Positions 7,608 through 13,122 of a DNA stretch of 13,122 nucleotides are shown one piece after another (the stretch's first letter is position 1; every line of letters starts with the position of its first letter). The notes below the pieces were generated by a model that worked only from the letters and a program-made list of their open reading frames with translations, was not told where the DNA came from and did no database searches. Made by a program: the position numbers and the translations under genes. Source of the DNA: Bacteroidota bacterium (lineage in GTDB: Bacteria > Bacteroidota > Bacteroidia > Chitinophagales > UBA2359); the NCBI GenBank assembly GCA_020631675.1, contig JAHDGT010000081.1:1-13122 (forward strand). The letters run 5' to 3'.

Positions 7608-7615
7608 CAAAAATA
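7608..7615 (-). promoter_or_regulatory. Possible -7 element before the peptidase gene
   Basis: On the minus strand this reads TATTTTTG, an exact TAnnTTTG match, in the 31-nt gap between the broken pncA and the peptidase gene. No clear -33 element lies at the expected distance, which falls inside the pncA end. If used, it would give the peptidase-BrkB pair its own promoter with a very short leader. Confidence 0.35.
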
Positions 7616-7621
7616 CACCTA

Positions 7622-8238
7622 TCAGATCACTTTTGAATAATCAGTGCTATTGATGATTTTTACGCCCTTGGATTTCATTTCCAATAAGGCATTGCCTCCA
7701 TCATTAGCTTGTAGATTTACAGCTCTAGAAGCATCCTTTATGAGATAGGTTTCGAACCCGAGAGATACGGCATCAAGAGCGGTGTACTTCACGCAATAAT
7801 CGAGTGCCAAGCCAACAAACACGCCGCATGCTTTTTCAGTAAATGCTCTAAATTCGTGGAATGTATTCTTCCGTTGTCAAAAAAGCCACTGTAACTATCT
7901 ACGTTTTTATCCGTTCCTTTATGAACGAAATGCTTAATTTTTCTACGGTTAAGTTGAGCGTGTAGCTTTGCGCCACTTGTGTTCTGTACACAGTGTTTCG
8001 GCCAAAGGATTTGATCTAAGCCATTCAAGATAATGCGGTCACCAATCCGCTTTTTTTCATGATTAGCAGCAAAGCTCCCGTGATTATGCGGATGCCAGTC
8101 CAGTGTGGCGAATACCAGATCGAATTGTGTTAACAGATCATTTACTATGGGTAGTATTTGATTTGCTTGCGGAACGGCTAAAGCACCACCCTCGCAAAAG
8201 TCGTTTTGTATGTCGACCAATATCAACGCATTTTTCAT
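7622..8238 (-). pseudogene. Nicotinamidase, split by a frameshift
   Basis: The gene would hydrolyse nicotinamide to nicotinic acid, feeding the phosphoribosyltransferase encoded just upstream. The first frame (from ATG at 8238) holds Asp9 in DIQNDF, the metal-site residues of LDWHPHNH (Asp47, His49) and His82, and the catalytic lysine Lys107 in FVHKG. It reads well as far as TNLEHLLKKH, then runs into unrelated residues and stops at 7789. The remainder, including the catalytic cysteine in LALDYCV, continues in the -1 frame and ends at 7622. The change lies near 7828-7838, at CTGAAAAAGC on the coding strand. Known PncA proteins place the GLA motif 18 residues after the threonine of this helix; joining the frames here gives 15, so about 10 nt appear to be missing. 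The start overlaps the pncB stop as ATGA. Alternatives are a sequencing error or -1 recoding. Confidence 0.8.
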
Positions 8239-9680
8239 TTTGTGTTTTGATTTCTTAAGTTATTGATGATTTTTTCTCGTTTAAGATGAAGCTTTTCAGT
8301 TATGCCATTAACATGCTGCGGGGCATCCTTGAAAAGTCGACTTTGCTTCATTGCAAAGGCTCTGATTGCATCCAATCCTGGCGATTGGTAAACAAGTTTT
8401 CCTTGCTTGAAAATGGCTTGCAGTTGTGTCTCTTTTTTGTGATAGACAATATCAGAAATACTATTAGAGTAAAGGTTAAAGTACCTCGAACTAAAACCTT
8501 CATTTTCATTATATATAATGTCAGTCACTGGAAGTGAAGATTTAGCATATAACCTCATGCTATTTAGCTTGCCCGGTAAGCTGGTTTTTATGTTTTGTTC
8601 TGATAGTTTCACTTTGTCGAGCATTTGCCCACTTTTGGGGTCTTCTAAGGCCGCTAACTTATAGACACCGCCCAAGGCAGCCTGATCGTAGGCAGTGACC
8701 AATCTTGTCCCTACGCCCCATATGTCTATTTTAGCACCTTGCTCTTTTAAGGCTTTGATACGGTATTCATCCAGATCGTTGCTGGCAACTATCTTAACGT
8801 CAGTGCATCCCGCCTCATCCAGTAACGCTCTTGCCTCAATGCTGAGCTGGCAAAGGTCGCCAGAGTCCAGCCGAATACCTTTTAACCGACTGCCATTCGC
8901 TGCTAAATGCTGAGCAACTACGATTGCTTTTTTCACGCCTGCTAGGGTATCATAGGTGTCTACCAATAGTACGCTGTCATCAGGCTGACTACTGGCATAA
9001 CTCATAAAAGCATCGAGTTCATTTTCGAAGCTCATCACCCAACTGTGGGCATGCGTGCCCGAAATGGGTATGCCGTACAAGCGACCCGCCAATACATTGC
9101 TGGTGGCATGACAACCGCCTATATAGGCTGCCCTCGCAGCACTTAATCCACCGTCTGGTCCTTGCGCTCTACGCAGCCCGAACTCCATCACCTTATCACC
9201 TTCCGCAGCCAAACAGATCCTAGCGGATTTAGTGGCGATCAAGCTCTGAAAGTTGATGATGTTAAGCATTGCGGTTTCCAGTAATTGGGCAGTTATTAAG
9301 TCTGTCTCTATGCGTAAAATAGGATGAAAAGGAAAAACAACACTTCCTTCAGGAATGGCGTACAGATTCCCTTTAAAACGTAAGTCCGCTAAGTAATTCA
9401 AGAATTTTTGATCGAACAGTGCTTCTCCTTTAGCATTTCTTTGGTCGGCTAAGAACTCAATGTCTTCCTCGTCAAAATGAAAGTTTTGGAGCAGGTCGAT
9501 CACATCACTCAGACCGGCAGCAATGGTGAAATTGCCATTGAAAGGCTGTTTGCGATAAAAGAGGTGAAAGACCGAGCTCAGCTCATGCATTCCCGCTTTG
9601 AAATAGCCATTTGACATGGTCAATTGGTACAAATCGGTCAATAAACTGAGGTTGGGGCGGTATCTTTGCGTGAGTTTCAT
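8235..9680 (-). CDS. Nicotinate phosphoribosyltransferase
   Basis: This 481-residue cytosolic enzyme joins nicotinic acid to PRPP, with ATP hydrolysis, to make nicotinate mononucleotide in NAD salvage. Family motifs appear in order: TDLYQLTM (15-22), GLRRAQGPDGG (168-178), the catalytic loop SGTHAHSW (207-214, His212 aligning with the phosphorylated histidine), VDTYDT (240-245), GIRLDSGDL (268-276) and VASNDLDEY (298-306) in the phosphate-binding region. Length is usual for the longer bacterial type. The start is supported by TDLYQLTM lying close to the N-terminus, as in relatives. Its stop overlaps the pncA start by four bases, the sign of a nicotinamide-salvage operon, and it is the first gene of the minus-strand run. 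I found no exact -7 element upstream; TATAATTTG near 9731-9739 on the minus strand is one base too long. Confidence 0.95.
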   Translation of the reverse strand: MKLTQRYRPNLSLLTDLYQLTMSNGYFKAGMHELSSVFHLFYRKQPFNGNFTIAAGLSDVIDLLQNFHFDEEDIEFLADQRNAKGEALFDQKFLNYLADLRFKGNLYAIPEGSVVFPFHPILRIETDLITAQLLETAMLNIINFQSLIATKSARICLAAEGDKVMEFGLRRAQGPDGGLSAARAAYIGGCHATSNVLAGRLYGIPISGTHAHSWVMSFENELDAFMSYASSQPDDSVLLVDTYDTLAGVKKAIVVAQHLAANGSRLKGIRLDSGDLCQLSIEARALLDEAGCTDVKIVASNDLDEYRIKALKEQGAKIDIWGVGTRLVTAYDQAALGGVYKLAALEDPKSGQMLDKVKLSEQNIKTSLPGKLNSMRLYAKSSLPVTDIIYNENEGFSSRYFNLYSNSISDIVYHKKETQLQAIFKQGKLVYQSPGLDAIRAFAMKQSRLFKDAPQHVNGITEKLHLKREKIINNLRNQNTK

Positions 9681-9820
9681 AATGGAGCAGTATGTTCAAA
9701 GCATGAAGCTGTTGTTATTGTTGCTCGCAAATTATATCGCTTTGCTTTTGACCCGCAAATAGATTTTATTTATGAAGATCATTGAAGGCAGAATGCACGA
9801 GCGTGGAACTCTTGCGGTCT

Positions 9821-9881
9821 GAATCACTGATTTTAAGGATTTATTGATTACACGGATTTAGTACAGTGTAAACTAAATAAT
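9821..9881. repeat. Possible degenerate dispersed repeat with small inverted repeat
   Basis: GAATCACTGATTTTAAGG followed by GATTACACGGATTT resembles, from memory, degenerate non-coding repeats common in Bacteroidota and some cyanobacteria. Within it TTACAC (9848-9853) faces GTGTAA (9866-9871), and CTGATT on the left faces AATCAG (9879-9884) on the right, so a loose hairpin is possible. Only one copy is in the window, so repeat status is inference. Confidence 0.25.
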
Positions 9882-9910
9882 CAGATAGCTTTGAGGCTTT
9901 GCTTATATTT

Positions 9911-10010
9911 CTTCGTGTAGCTTCGTGCTCTTCTTTCTTAGTGGTTAATTGATTTTGAAAATCAAGACTTTGCTGACCACAAAGAAAGAAGTACACAAAG
10001 GAGCACAAAG
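9911..10010. repeat. Large imperfect palindrome, 37-nt arms
   Basis: The arm 9911-9947 matches the reverse complement of 9974-10010 at 28 of 37 positions without gaps. Between them sits a perfect inner palindrome, TTGATTTT-G-AAAATCAA (9949-9965). Each outer half consists of two decamers of the form CTTYGTGnnn followed by TTCTTTCTT and GTGGT. The whole could form a cruciform or a long RNA hairpin, and seven T follow the right arm (10011-10017). It resembles the widespread GTGGTCTTTGTG-type non-coding repeats I recall from several phyla. There is no transposase and no obvious target-site duplication. Confidence 0.65.
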
Positions 10011-10101
10011 TTTTTTTAGGCTTTTGGCTAAACTCCATCCGAAAACTTAATTTATGGTGTATTTGTTCTGAACAGCTTTTTCGTTGAAACGTTAATTAGT
10101 T

Positions 10102-10737
10102 ATGGAAACACTAAGCAAGGAAAACATTCAACAACACTACAAAGCATATGTAGCGGAACATGCTAAAAAGCCAAGCTCTGTTTATGCTTTAATGAAAACG
10201 TTGGATGAAGCCGAATCTCATTTCTATAAACAATACGCCAGCTTTGGTGCGCTTGAAAATGAAATATGGGGTGCCTACGCACAAGCAACCGTGAATAGCT
10301 TATTGGCGGAAGAAGTATACCAAGAATACAGTGCGAGAGAGAAGTTATTGGCCTTTATGTTCACTTTATGTGAAGTGCTAAAAGAAGAACGCAGTTTCGC
10401 ACAACTTAGCTTTCCTAAAAAGGCCAGAACCGCCATCAGAACGCCAAAGGCATTGCGCAACTTTAGAAGTGTTTTCCAAGAGTGGATGAAAGAGGTGCTG
10501 AGAGAAGGAATGGAAACAACAGAGGTGAAACAGCGCTTCTTTGTGAGCAACTACTACGATAGAGTGATCTGGCCGGCTGTTGTTCTTGTTATGGACTATT
10601 GGTTAAAAGATGAATCAGCAGAAATGAAAGATACTGACGGATTCATTGAAAAGACCGTCAATTTGGTTTTCTCTTTATTGGAAGAAACAGCATTGGAACA
10701 AGCTGGTAGTATTGCTTGGTCTTTGGTCAAAAGATAA
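10102..10737 (+). CDS. TetR-like regulator with atypical DNA-binding region
   Basis: The product has 211 residues, is mostly alpha-helical and has the size and layout of TetR/AcrR proteins. Residues 25-56 (SSVYALMK...FYKQYASFGALENEIW) fit the second half of a TetR helix-turn-helix: a short helix, a turn, then the F-Y-x-x-F/Y-x-S-x-x-x-L-E pattern. The first half lacks the usual I-L-x-A-A/A-x-x-L-F pattern, so the DNA-binding end is degenerate or diverged. Residues 80-211 fit a TetR-type C-terminal ligand and dimer domain (REKLLAFMFTLCEVL, 78-92). Members with an eroded helix-turn-helix may not bind DNA; the TetR fold is also used by lipid-binding proteins such as COQ9. No efflux pump or other obvious target gene is adjacent, and the divergent pncB lies 421 nt away. 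The target is unknown. Confidence 0.7.
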   Translation: METLSKENIQQHYKAYVAEHAKKPSSVYALMKTLDEAESHFYKQYASFGALENEIWGAYAQATVNSLLAEEVYQEYSAREKLLAFMFTLCEVLKEERSFAQLSFPKKARTAIRTPKALRNFRSVFQEWMKEVLREGMETTEVKQRFFVSNYYDRVIWPAVVLVMDYWLKDESAEMKDTDGFIEKTVNLVFSLLEETALEQAGSIAWSLVKR

Positions 10738-10749
10738 AACCAATCTGTC

Positions 10750-10888
10750 TTGCGCAAGGGATAGGAGAGGAAATGAGGAGCTTGGATGCGCACTGAGCGG
10801 CGGCATAAAAAGGCGGCCCAGAGGTAGCCATTTTTATGCCTGCCAGCGAAGCAGCAGACAAGCGACGAATTGGAACGGATAGCCCGGT
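10750..10888 (+). repeat. 139-nt structured intergenic repeat, copy 2 (possible ncRNA)
   Basis: This is the second, equally long copy of the repeat at 221-359, in the same orientation, starting 12 nt after the stop of the TetR-like gene. The central hairpin (10802-10811 with 10832-10841, plus GGC/GCC extensions) and the two end motifs are identical to copy 1. The outer arms differ completely yet still pair: GCTTG (10780-10784) with CAAGC (10859-10863). All five of these pairs are changed on both sides relative to copy 1. A further small GC hairpin (CCTGCC, GCA, GGCGGG with one bulge, 10891-10905) follows. Its position fits either the 3' UTR of the TetR-like mRNA or an independent small RNA. 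Confidence 0.8.
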
Positions 10889-10916
10889 ACCCTGCCGCAG
10901 GCGGGTATGCGCCCTG

Positions 10917-10958
10917 ATAAAAACAAAAATCCCACTTGAAGAAAACCTCAAGTGGGAT
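10917..10958 (-). terminator. Intrinsic terminator of the thiolase gene
   Basis: An 11-bp perfect stem pairs ATCCCACTTGA (10929-10939) with TCAAGTGGGAT (10948-10958) around an 8-nt loop. On the minus strand it is followed by TTTTTGTTTTTAT (10917-10928 region), a good T-tract, and it lies 23 nt beyond the thiolase stop. It also stands just past repeat copy 2, where it may stop plus-strand read-through, although the T-tract there is poor. Confidence 0.85.
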
Positions 10959-10981
10959 CTGATCTTATAATAAATGAATTT

Positions 10982-12160
10982 CTACGCAAGTTCAATTACC
11001 ATAGCAGAAGCACCGCCTCCACCATTGCAAATACCTGCTGCGCCCAGCTTGCCACCTTTATGACGAAGCGCAGAGATCAAGGTGCAGATCAAGCGACAAC
11101 CAGAAACGCCGATCGGGTGCCCTAAAGAAACCGCACCACCTAAAACATTCACTTTGGCGTGATCCAATTCCAGGTCTTTCATATTGGCTAAAGCCACTAC
11201 CGAAAAAGCCTCATTGATCTCGAACACATCGATATCATCTTTGCTTTTACCCGCCTTAGCTAAAGCTTTAGGAACCGCTTTCGCCGGAGCCGTTGTGAAC
11301 CATTCCGGTTCTTGCGCAGCATCGGCATAACTCAAGATCTTCGCGATCGGTTTAACACCCAATTCCTCCGCTTTGGCTTTGCTCATTAACACAACAGCCG
11401 CAGCACCATCATTGATCTTTGAAGCGTTCACCGCCGTGATCGTACCCTCCTTGTCAAAGGCAGGACGCAACTTAGGCACCTTAGCATAATTGATCTTTTT
11501 GAACTCCTCATCCTCGCTCACCACAACAGGATCCCCCTTGCGTTGCGGGATCGAAACAGGCAGTAGCTCATCATTGAACGCACCCGCTTCATATGCCGCT
11601 TCGGCACGCTTATAAGACTCGACCGCATAGGCATCTTGATCCTCACGAGAGTAGTTGTAACCGCTTGCGCAGATCTCTCCAGCATTACCCATCATATAAC
11701 CCTTATAGGGGTCTTGCAAACCATCGCGAACAATACAATCCACCAGAGATTGGTTACCGTATTTAGCCCCCCATCTGCCTTTGGTCACAAAGAAAGGTGC
11801 GTTGCTCATGCTCTCCATACCACCTGCTACCATAATGTCATTATCACCCAAACGGATGCTTTGAGCAGCCATCATGATCGCCTTCATACCACTGGCACAT
11901 ACCTTATTGATCGCTGTGCAAGGTGTACTGTTCGATAAGCCCGCAGCAAGTGCCGCTTGACGAGCAGGTGCTTGTCCAGTATTGGCTTGCAGCACATTAC
12001 CCATGATCAATTCTTGCACTGCTTCGGCGGGGATACCCGCTCTTTCAATAGCCCCTTTGATCACATGCGTACCCAATTGTACGGCAGTTAACTTAGATAA
12101 AGCCCCGCCAAAACTGCCGATCGGTGTTCTGGCCATGGAGACGATATATACTTCGTTCAT
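10982..12160 (-). CDS. Acetyl-CoA C-acetyltransferase (thiolase)
   Basis: This 392-residue cytosolic enzyme joins two acetyl-CoA into acetoacetyl-CoA, or runs in reverse at the end of beta-oxidation. All catalytic residues of the biosynthetic thiolase type are visible: nucleophile Cys88 in NKVCASGMKA, His348 in GHPIG within GGAVSLGHPIGVSGCR, and Cys378 in CNGGGGA. NEAFS, which shapes the oxyanion hole, is present too. The N-terminal VYIVSMARTPIGSFGG (4-19) and overall length match AtoB/ThlA/PhaA proteins, so the start is secure. From sequence alone I cannot say whether its main role is degradative or biosynthetic, and no 3-hydroxybutyryl-CoA dehydrogenase or mevalonate gene is nearby. The aldo/keto reductase upstream is on the same strand, but a promoter element lies in the 71-nt gap and no functional link is evident. 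Confidence 0.95.
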   Translation of the reverse strand: MNEVYIVSMARTPIGSFGGALSKLTAVQLGTHVIKGAIERAGIPAEAVQELIMGNVLQANTGQAPARQAALAAGLSNSTPCTAINKVCASGMKAIMMAAQSIRLGDNDIMVAGGMESMSNAPFFVTKGRWGAKYGNQSLVDCIVRDGLQDPYKGYMMGNAGEICASGYNYSREDQDAYAVESYKRAEAAYEAGAFNDELLPVSIPQRKGDPVVVSEDEEFKKINYAKVPKLRPAFDKEGTITAVNASKINDGAAAVVLMSKAKAEELGVKPIAKILSYADAAQEPEWFTTAPAKAVPKALAKAGKSKDDIDVFEINEAFSVVALANMKDLELDHAKVNVLGGAVSLGHPIGVSGCRLICTLISALRHKGGKLGAAGICNGGGGASAMVIELA

Positions 12161-12198
12161 TGTATTATGTTGAATGTTTATACTTTAAATTCAGACTG

Positions 12199-12206
12199 CA
12201 AATTTA
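12199..12206 (-). promoter_or_regulatory. -7 element of the thiolase promoter
   Basis: On the minus strand this reads TAAATTTG, an exact TAnnTTTG match, 38 nt upstream of the thiolase ATG. No TTTG lies at the ideal -33 distance. Its place in a 71-nt gap suggests the thiolase can be transcribed separately from the upstream reductase gene. Confidence 0.5.
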
Positions 12207-12231
12207 AGCATTTACCAAGATTGCTGTTTTT

Positions 12232-13122
12232 TTATCCCCAAGCTGGTCGCGCAGGCGCATTATCTAATATACCTTCAATGCGCTTCATCACCTCAGTAGT
12301 TAATTTTTCAGCAGCGTCCAAAGCCTTCAAATTCTCTTCTAGATGATAGGTTTTAGATGCGCCCAAAATGACCGTGCTCACATTCGGGTTTTTCAAGCAC
12401 CAGCCCAATGCCATGAGTGGCATGCTCAAGTCTAATTCAGCAGCCAGTTTAGACAATTCCTGCACTTTTTGTATGCGATCCCCTGCAAGCGTACTGTCTT
12501 TTAACCATTCCAAACCCTCCATGCTCAAACGAGTTTGCTCATCAGGCATACCATCATTATACTTGCCGGTTAATAAGCCCGAGGCAAGCGGACTCCATAT
12601 GGTCGTACCTAAACCATAACGATCAAAAAGAGGGGCATATTCCACCTCAAAACGCTGCCTGTGGAACATATTATATTGAGGCTGCTCCATCGTCGGTCCG
12701 ATCAAATTGTAACGCTCGGCCACCAAATGCGCCTCGGTCAATGCCTGCGCGCTCCACTCTGATGTGCCCCAATATAAAATCTTACCCTGCTGGATCAAAT
12801 GATTCATTGCCCAGACCGTCTCCGCGATAGGCGTTTCCCTATCCGGACGGTGACAAAAGAACAGATCCAAGTAATCTACCTGTAAGCGTTTCAAAGCATC
12901 ATGACAAGCTTCGAATACATGCTTTCTGCTCAGCCCGGTCTGATTTGGCTTTCTACGTCCATCGCCAAAATATACCTTACTTGATACCACATAACTCGTG
13001 CGATCCCAATCCATTTTTTTCAGAATCTTGCCCATCACTCGCTCGCTTTCCCCGCGTGCGTATATCTCCGCATTGTCAAAGAAATTGATGCCATTGTCAT
13101 AAGCGATCCCCATCAATTTTTC
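12232..13122 (-). CDS. Aldo/keto reductase, KCNAB-like group (5' end cut by window)
   Basis: This is an NADPH-dependent aldo/keto reductase of the group related to the beta subunit of voltage-gated potassium channels. The frame is open to the right edge (the first visible codons encode E-K-L-M-G-I), so the N-terminus, probably about 30-35 residues with the first beta hairpin, is missing; the TTG and ATG codons near 13111-13116 are internal. Counting from the TTG codon, the catalytic tetrad is Asp14 and Tyr19 in FFDNAEIYA, Lys47 in VSSKVY and His89 in FFCHRPD. LDLFFCHRPD, YWGTSEW and WSPLASGLLTGKY are typical of this group, and the C-terminal VILGASK segment binds the NADPH phosphate. The physiological substrate is unknown; relatives reduce a broad range of aldehydes and ketones. 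It is the upstream neighbour of the thiolase gene on the same strand. Confidence 0.92.
   Translation of the reverse strand, partial: EKLMGIAYDNGINFFDNAEIYARGESERVMGKILKKMDWDRTSYVVSSKVYFGDGRRKPNQTGLSRKHVFEACHDALKRLQVDYLDLFFCHRPDRETPIAETVWAMNHLIQQGKILYWGTSEWSAQALTEAHLVAERYNLIGPTMEQPQYNMFHRQRFEVEYAPLFDRYGLGTTIWSPLASGLLTGKYNDGMPDEQTRLSMEGLEWLKDSTLAGDRIQKVQELSKLAAELDLSMPLMALGWCLKNPNVSTVILGASKTYHLEENLKALDAAEKLTTEVMKRIEGILDNAPARPAWG

Larger units (their letters stand above)
9681..10101. other. Gene-free stretch between divergent genes
   Basis: No coding sequence is supported in these 421 bases, which separate the divergent pncB and TetR-like genes. The stretch is AT-rich and mostly repeat-like: a small inverted repeat near 9848-9871 and a large imperfect palindrome at 9911-10010, described separately. 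The promoters of both flanking genes should lie here. The closest match for the plus-strand gene is TGTATTTG at 10058-10065, one base off the TAnnTTTG element, with no -33 partner at the right distance. Confidence 0.55.

Noticed and set aside
7876..7884. T6 run in the pncA coding strand as the frameshift site
   Set aside because: A -1 slip there would meet TGA at 7877-7879 at once, and the zero frame continues to match the family beyond it, so the frame change must lie further downstream.
9841..10038. Minus-strand open frame of 65 codons
   Set aside because: It spans the large palindrome and shows no protein-like conservation or start context.
10727..10951. Minus-strand open frame sharing a peptide with 138-476
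   Set aside because: Same reason: it is a translation of repeat copy 2 and would mislead as a conserved protein family.

Overview
The window looks like a chromosomal segment from a member of the Bacteroidota, possibly a Saprospiria- or Sphingobacteriia-like lineage, though the rank below phylum is a guess. The evidence is indirect. Starts lack Shine-Dalgarno sequences, several upstream regions carry the TAnnTTTG -7 element of this phylum, two genes encode lipoproteins of styles common there (a TlpA-like thioredoxin and an S9A peptidase), and the non-coding repeats are of a type I associate with Bacteroidota.

Layout. Positions 1-519 hold no recognisable gene. They contain a 139-nt structured repeat (copy 1), a small terminator-like hairpin and a run of four heptamers. 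Then come a TlpA-like lipoprotein (520-1854, +), a TPMT-family methyltransferase (2049-2651, -) and a membrane-anchored coiled-coil protein (2876-3868, +). A four-gene minus-strand run occupies 3959-9680. In transcription order it is nicotinate phosphoribosyltransferase (pncB), a frameshifted nicotinamidase (pncA), a lipoprotein joining a CpcT/CpeT domain to a prolyl oligopeptidase, and a YihY/BrkB membrane protein. The gene-free stretch 9681-10101 holds a large imperfect palindrome. It is followed by a TetR-like protein (10102-10737, +), repeat copy 2, a thiolase (10982-12160, -) and an aldo/keto reductase cut by the right edge (12232-13122, -).

How the genes fit together. pncB and pncA overlap in an ATGA and together would run nicotinamide -> nicotinic acid -> nicotinate mononucleotide for NAD salvage, but pncA is split by a frame change. 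The peptidase and BrkB genes are 2 nt apart and follow pncA by 31 nt. They may be co-transcribed, although no shared pathway is evident. The other genes are stand-alone housekeeping or accessory functions.

Most interesting points. (1) The CpeT-prolyl oligopeptidase fusion, which places a relative of phycobilin lyases on a secreted serine peptidase. (2) The two 139-nt repeat copies, whose differences concentrate in two arms that still pair with each other, which is strong internal evidence for a conserved hairpin. (3) The broken pncA, with a break at an A5G tract that fits either a deletion of about 10 nt or, less likely, -1 recoding. I saw no CRISPR array, tRNA, rRNA, transposase or phage gene, and no convincing multi-gene defence system.
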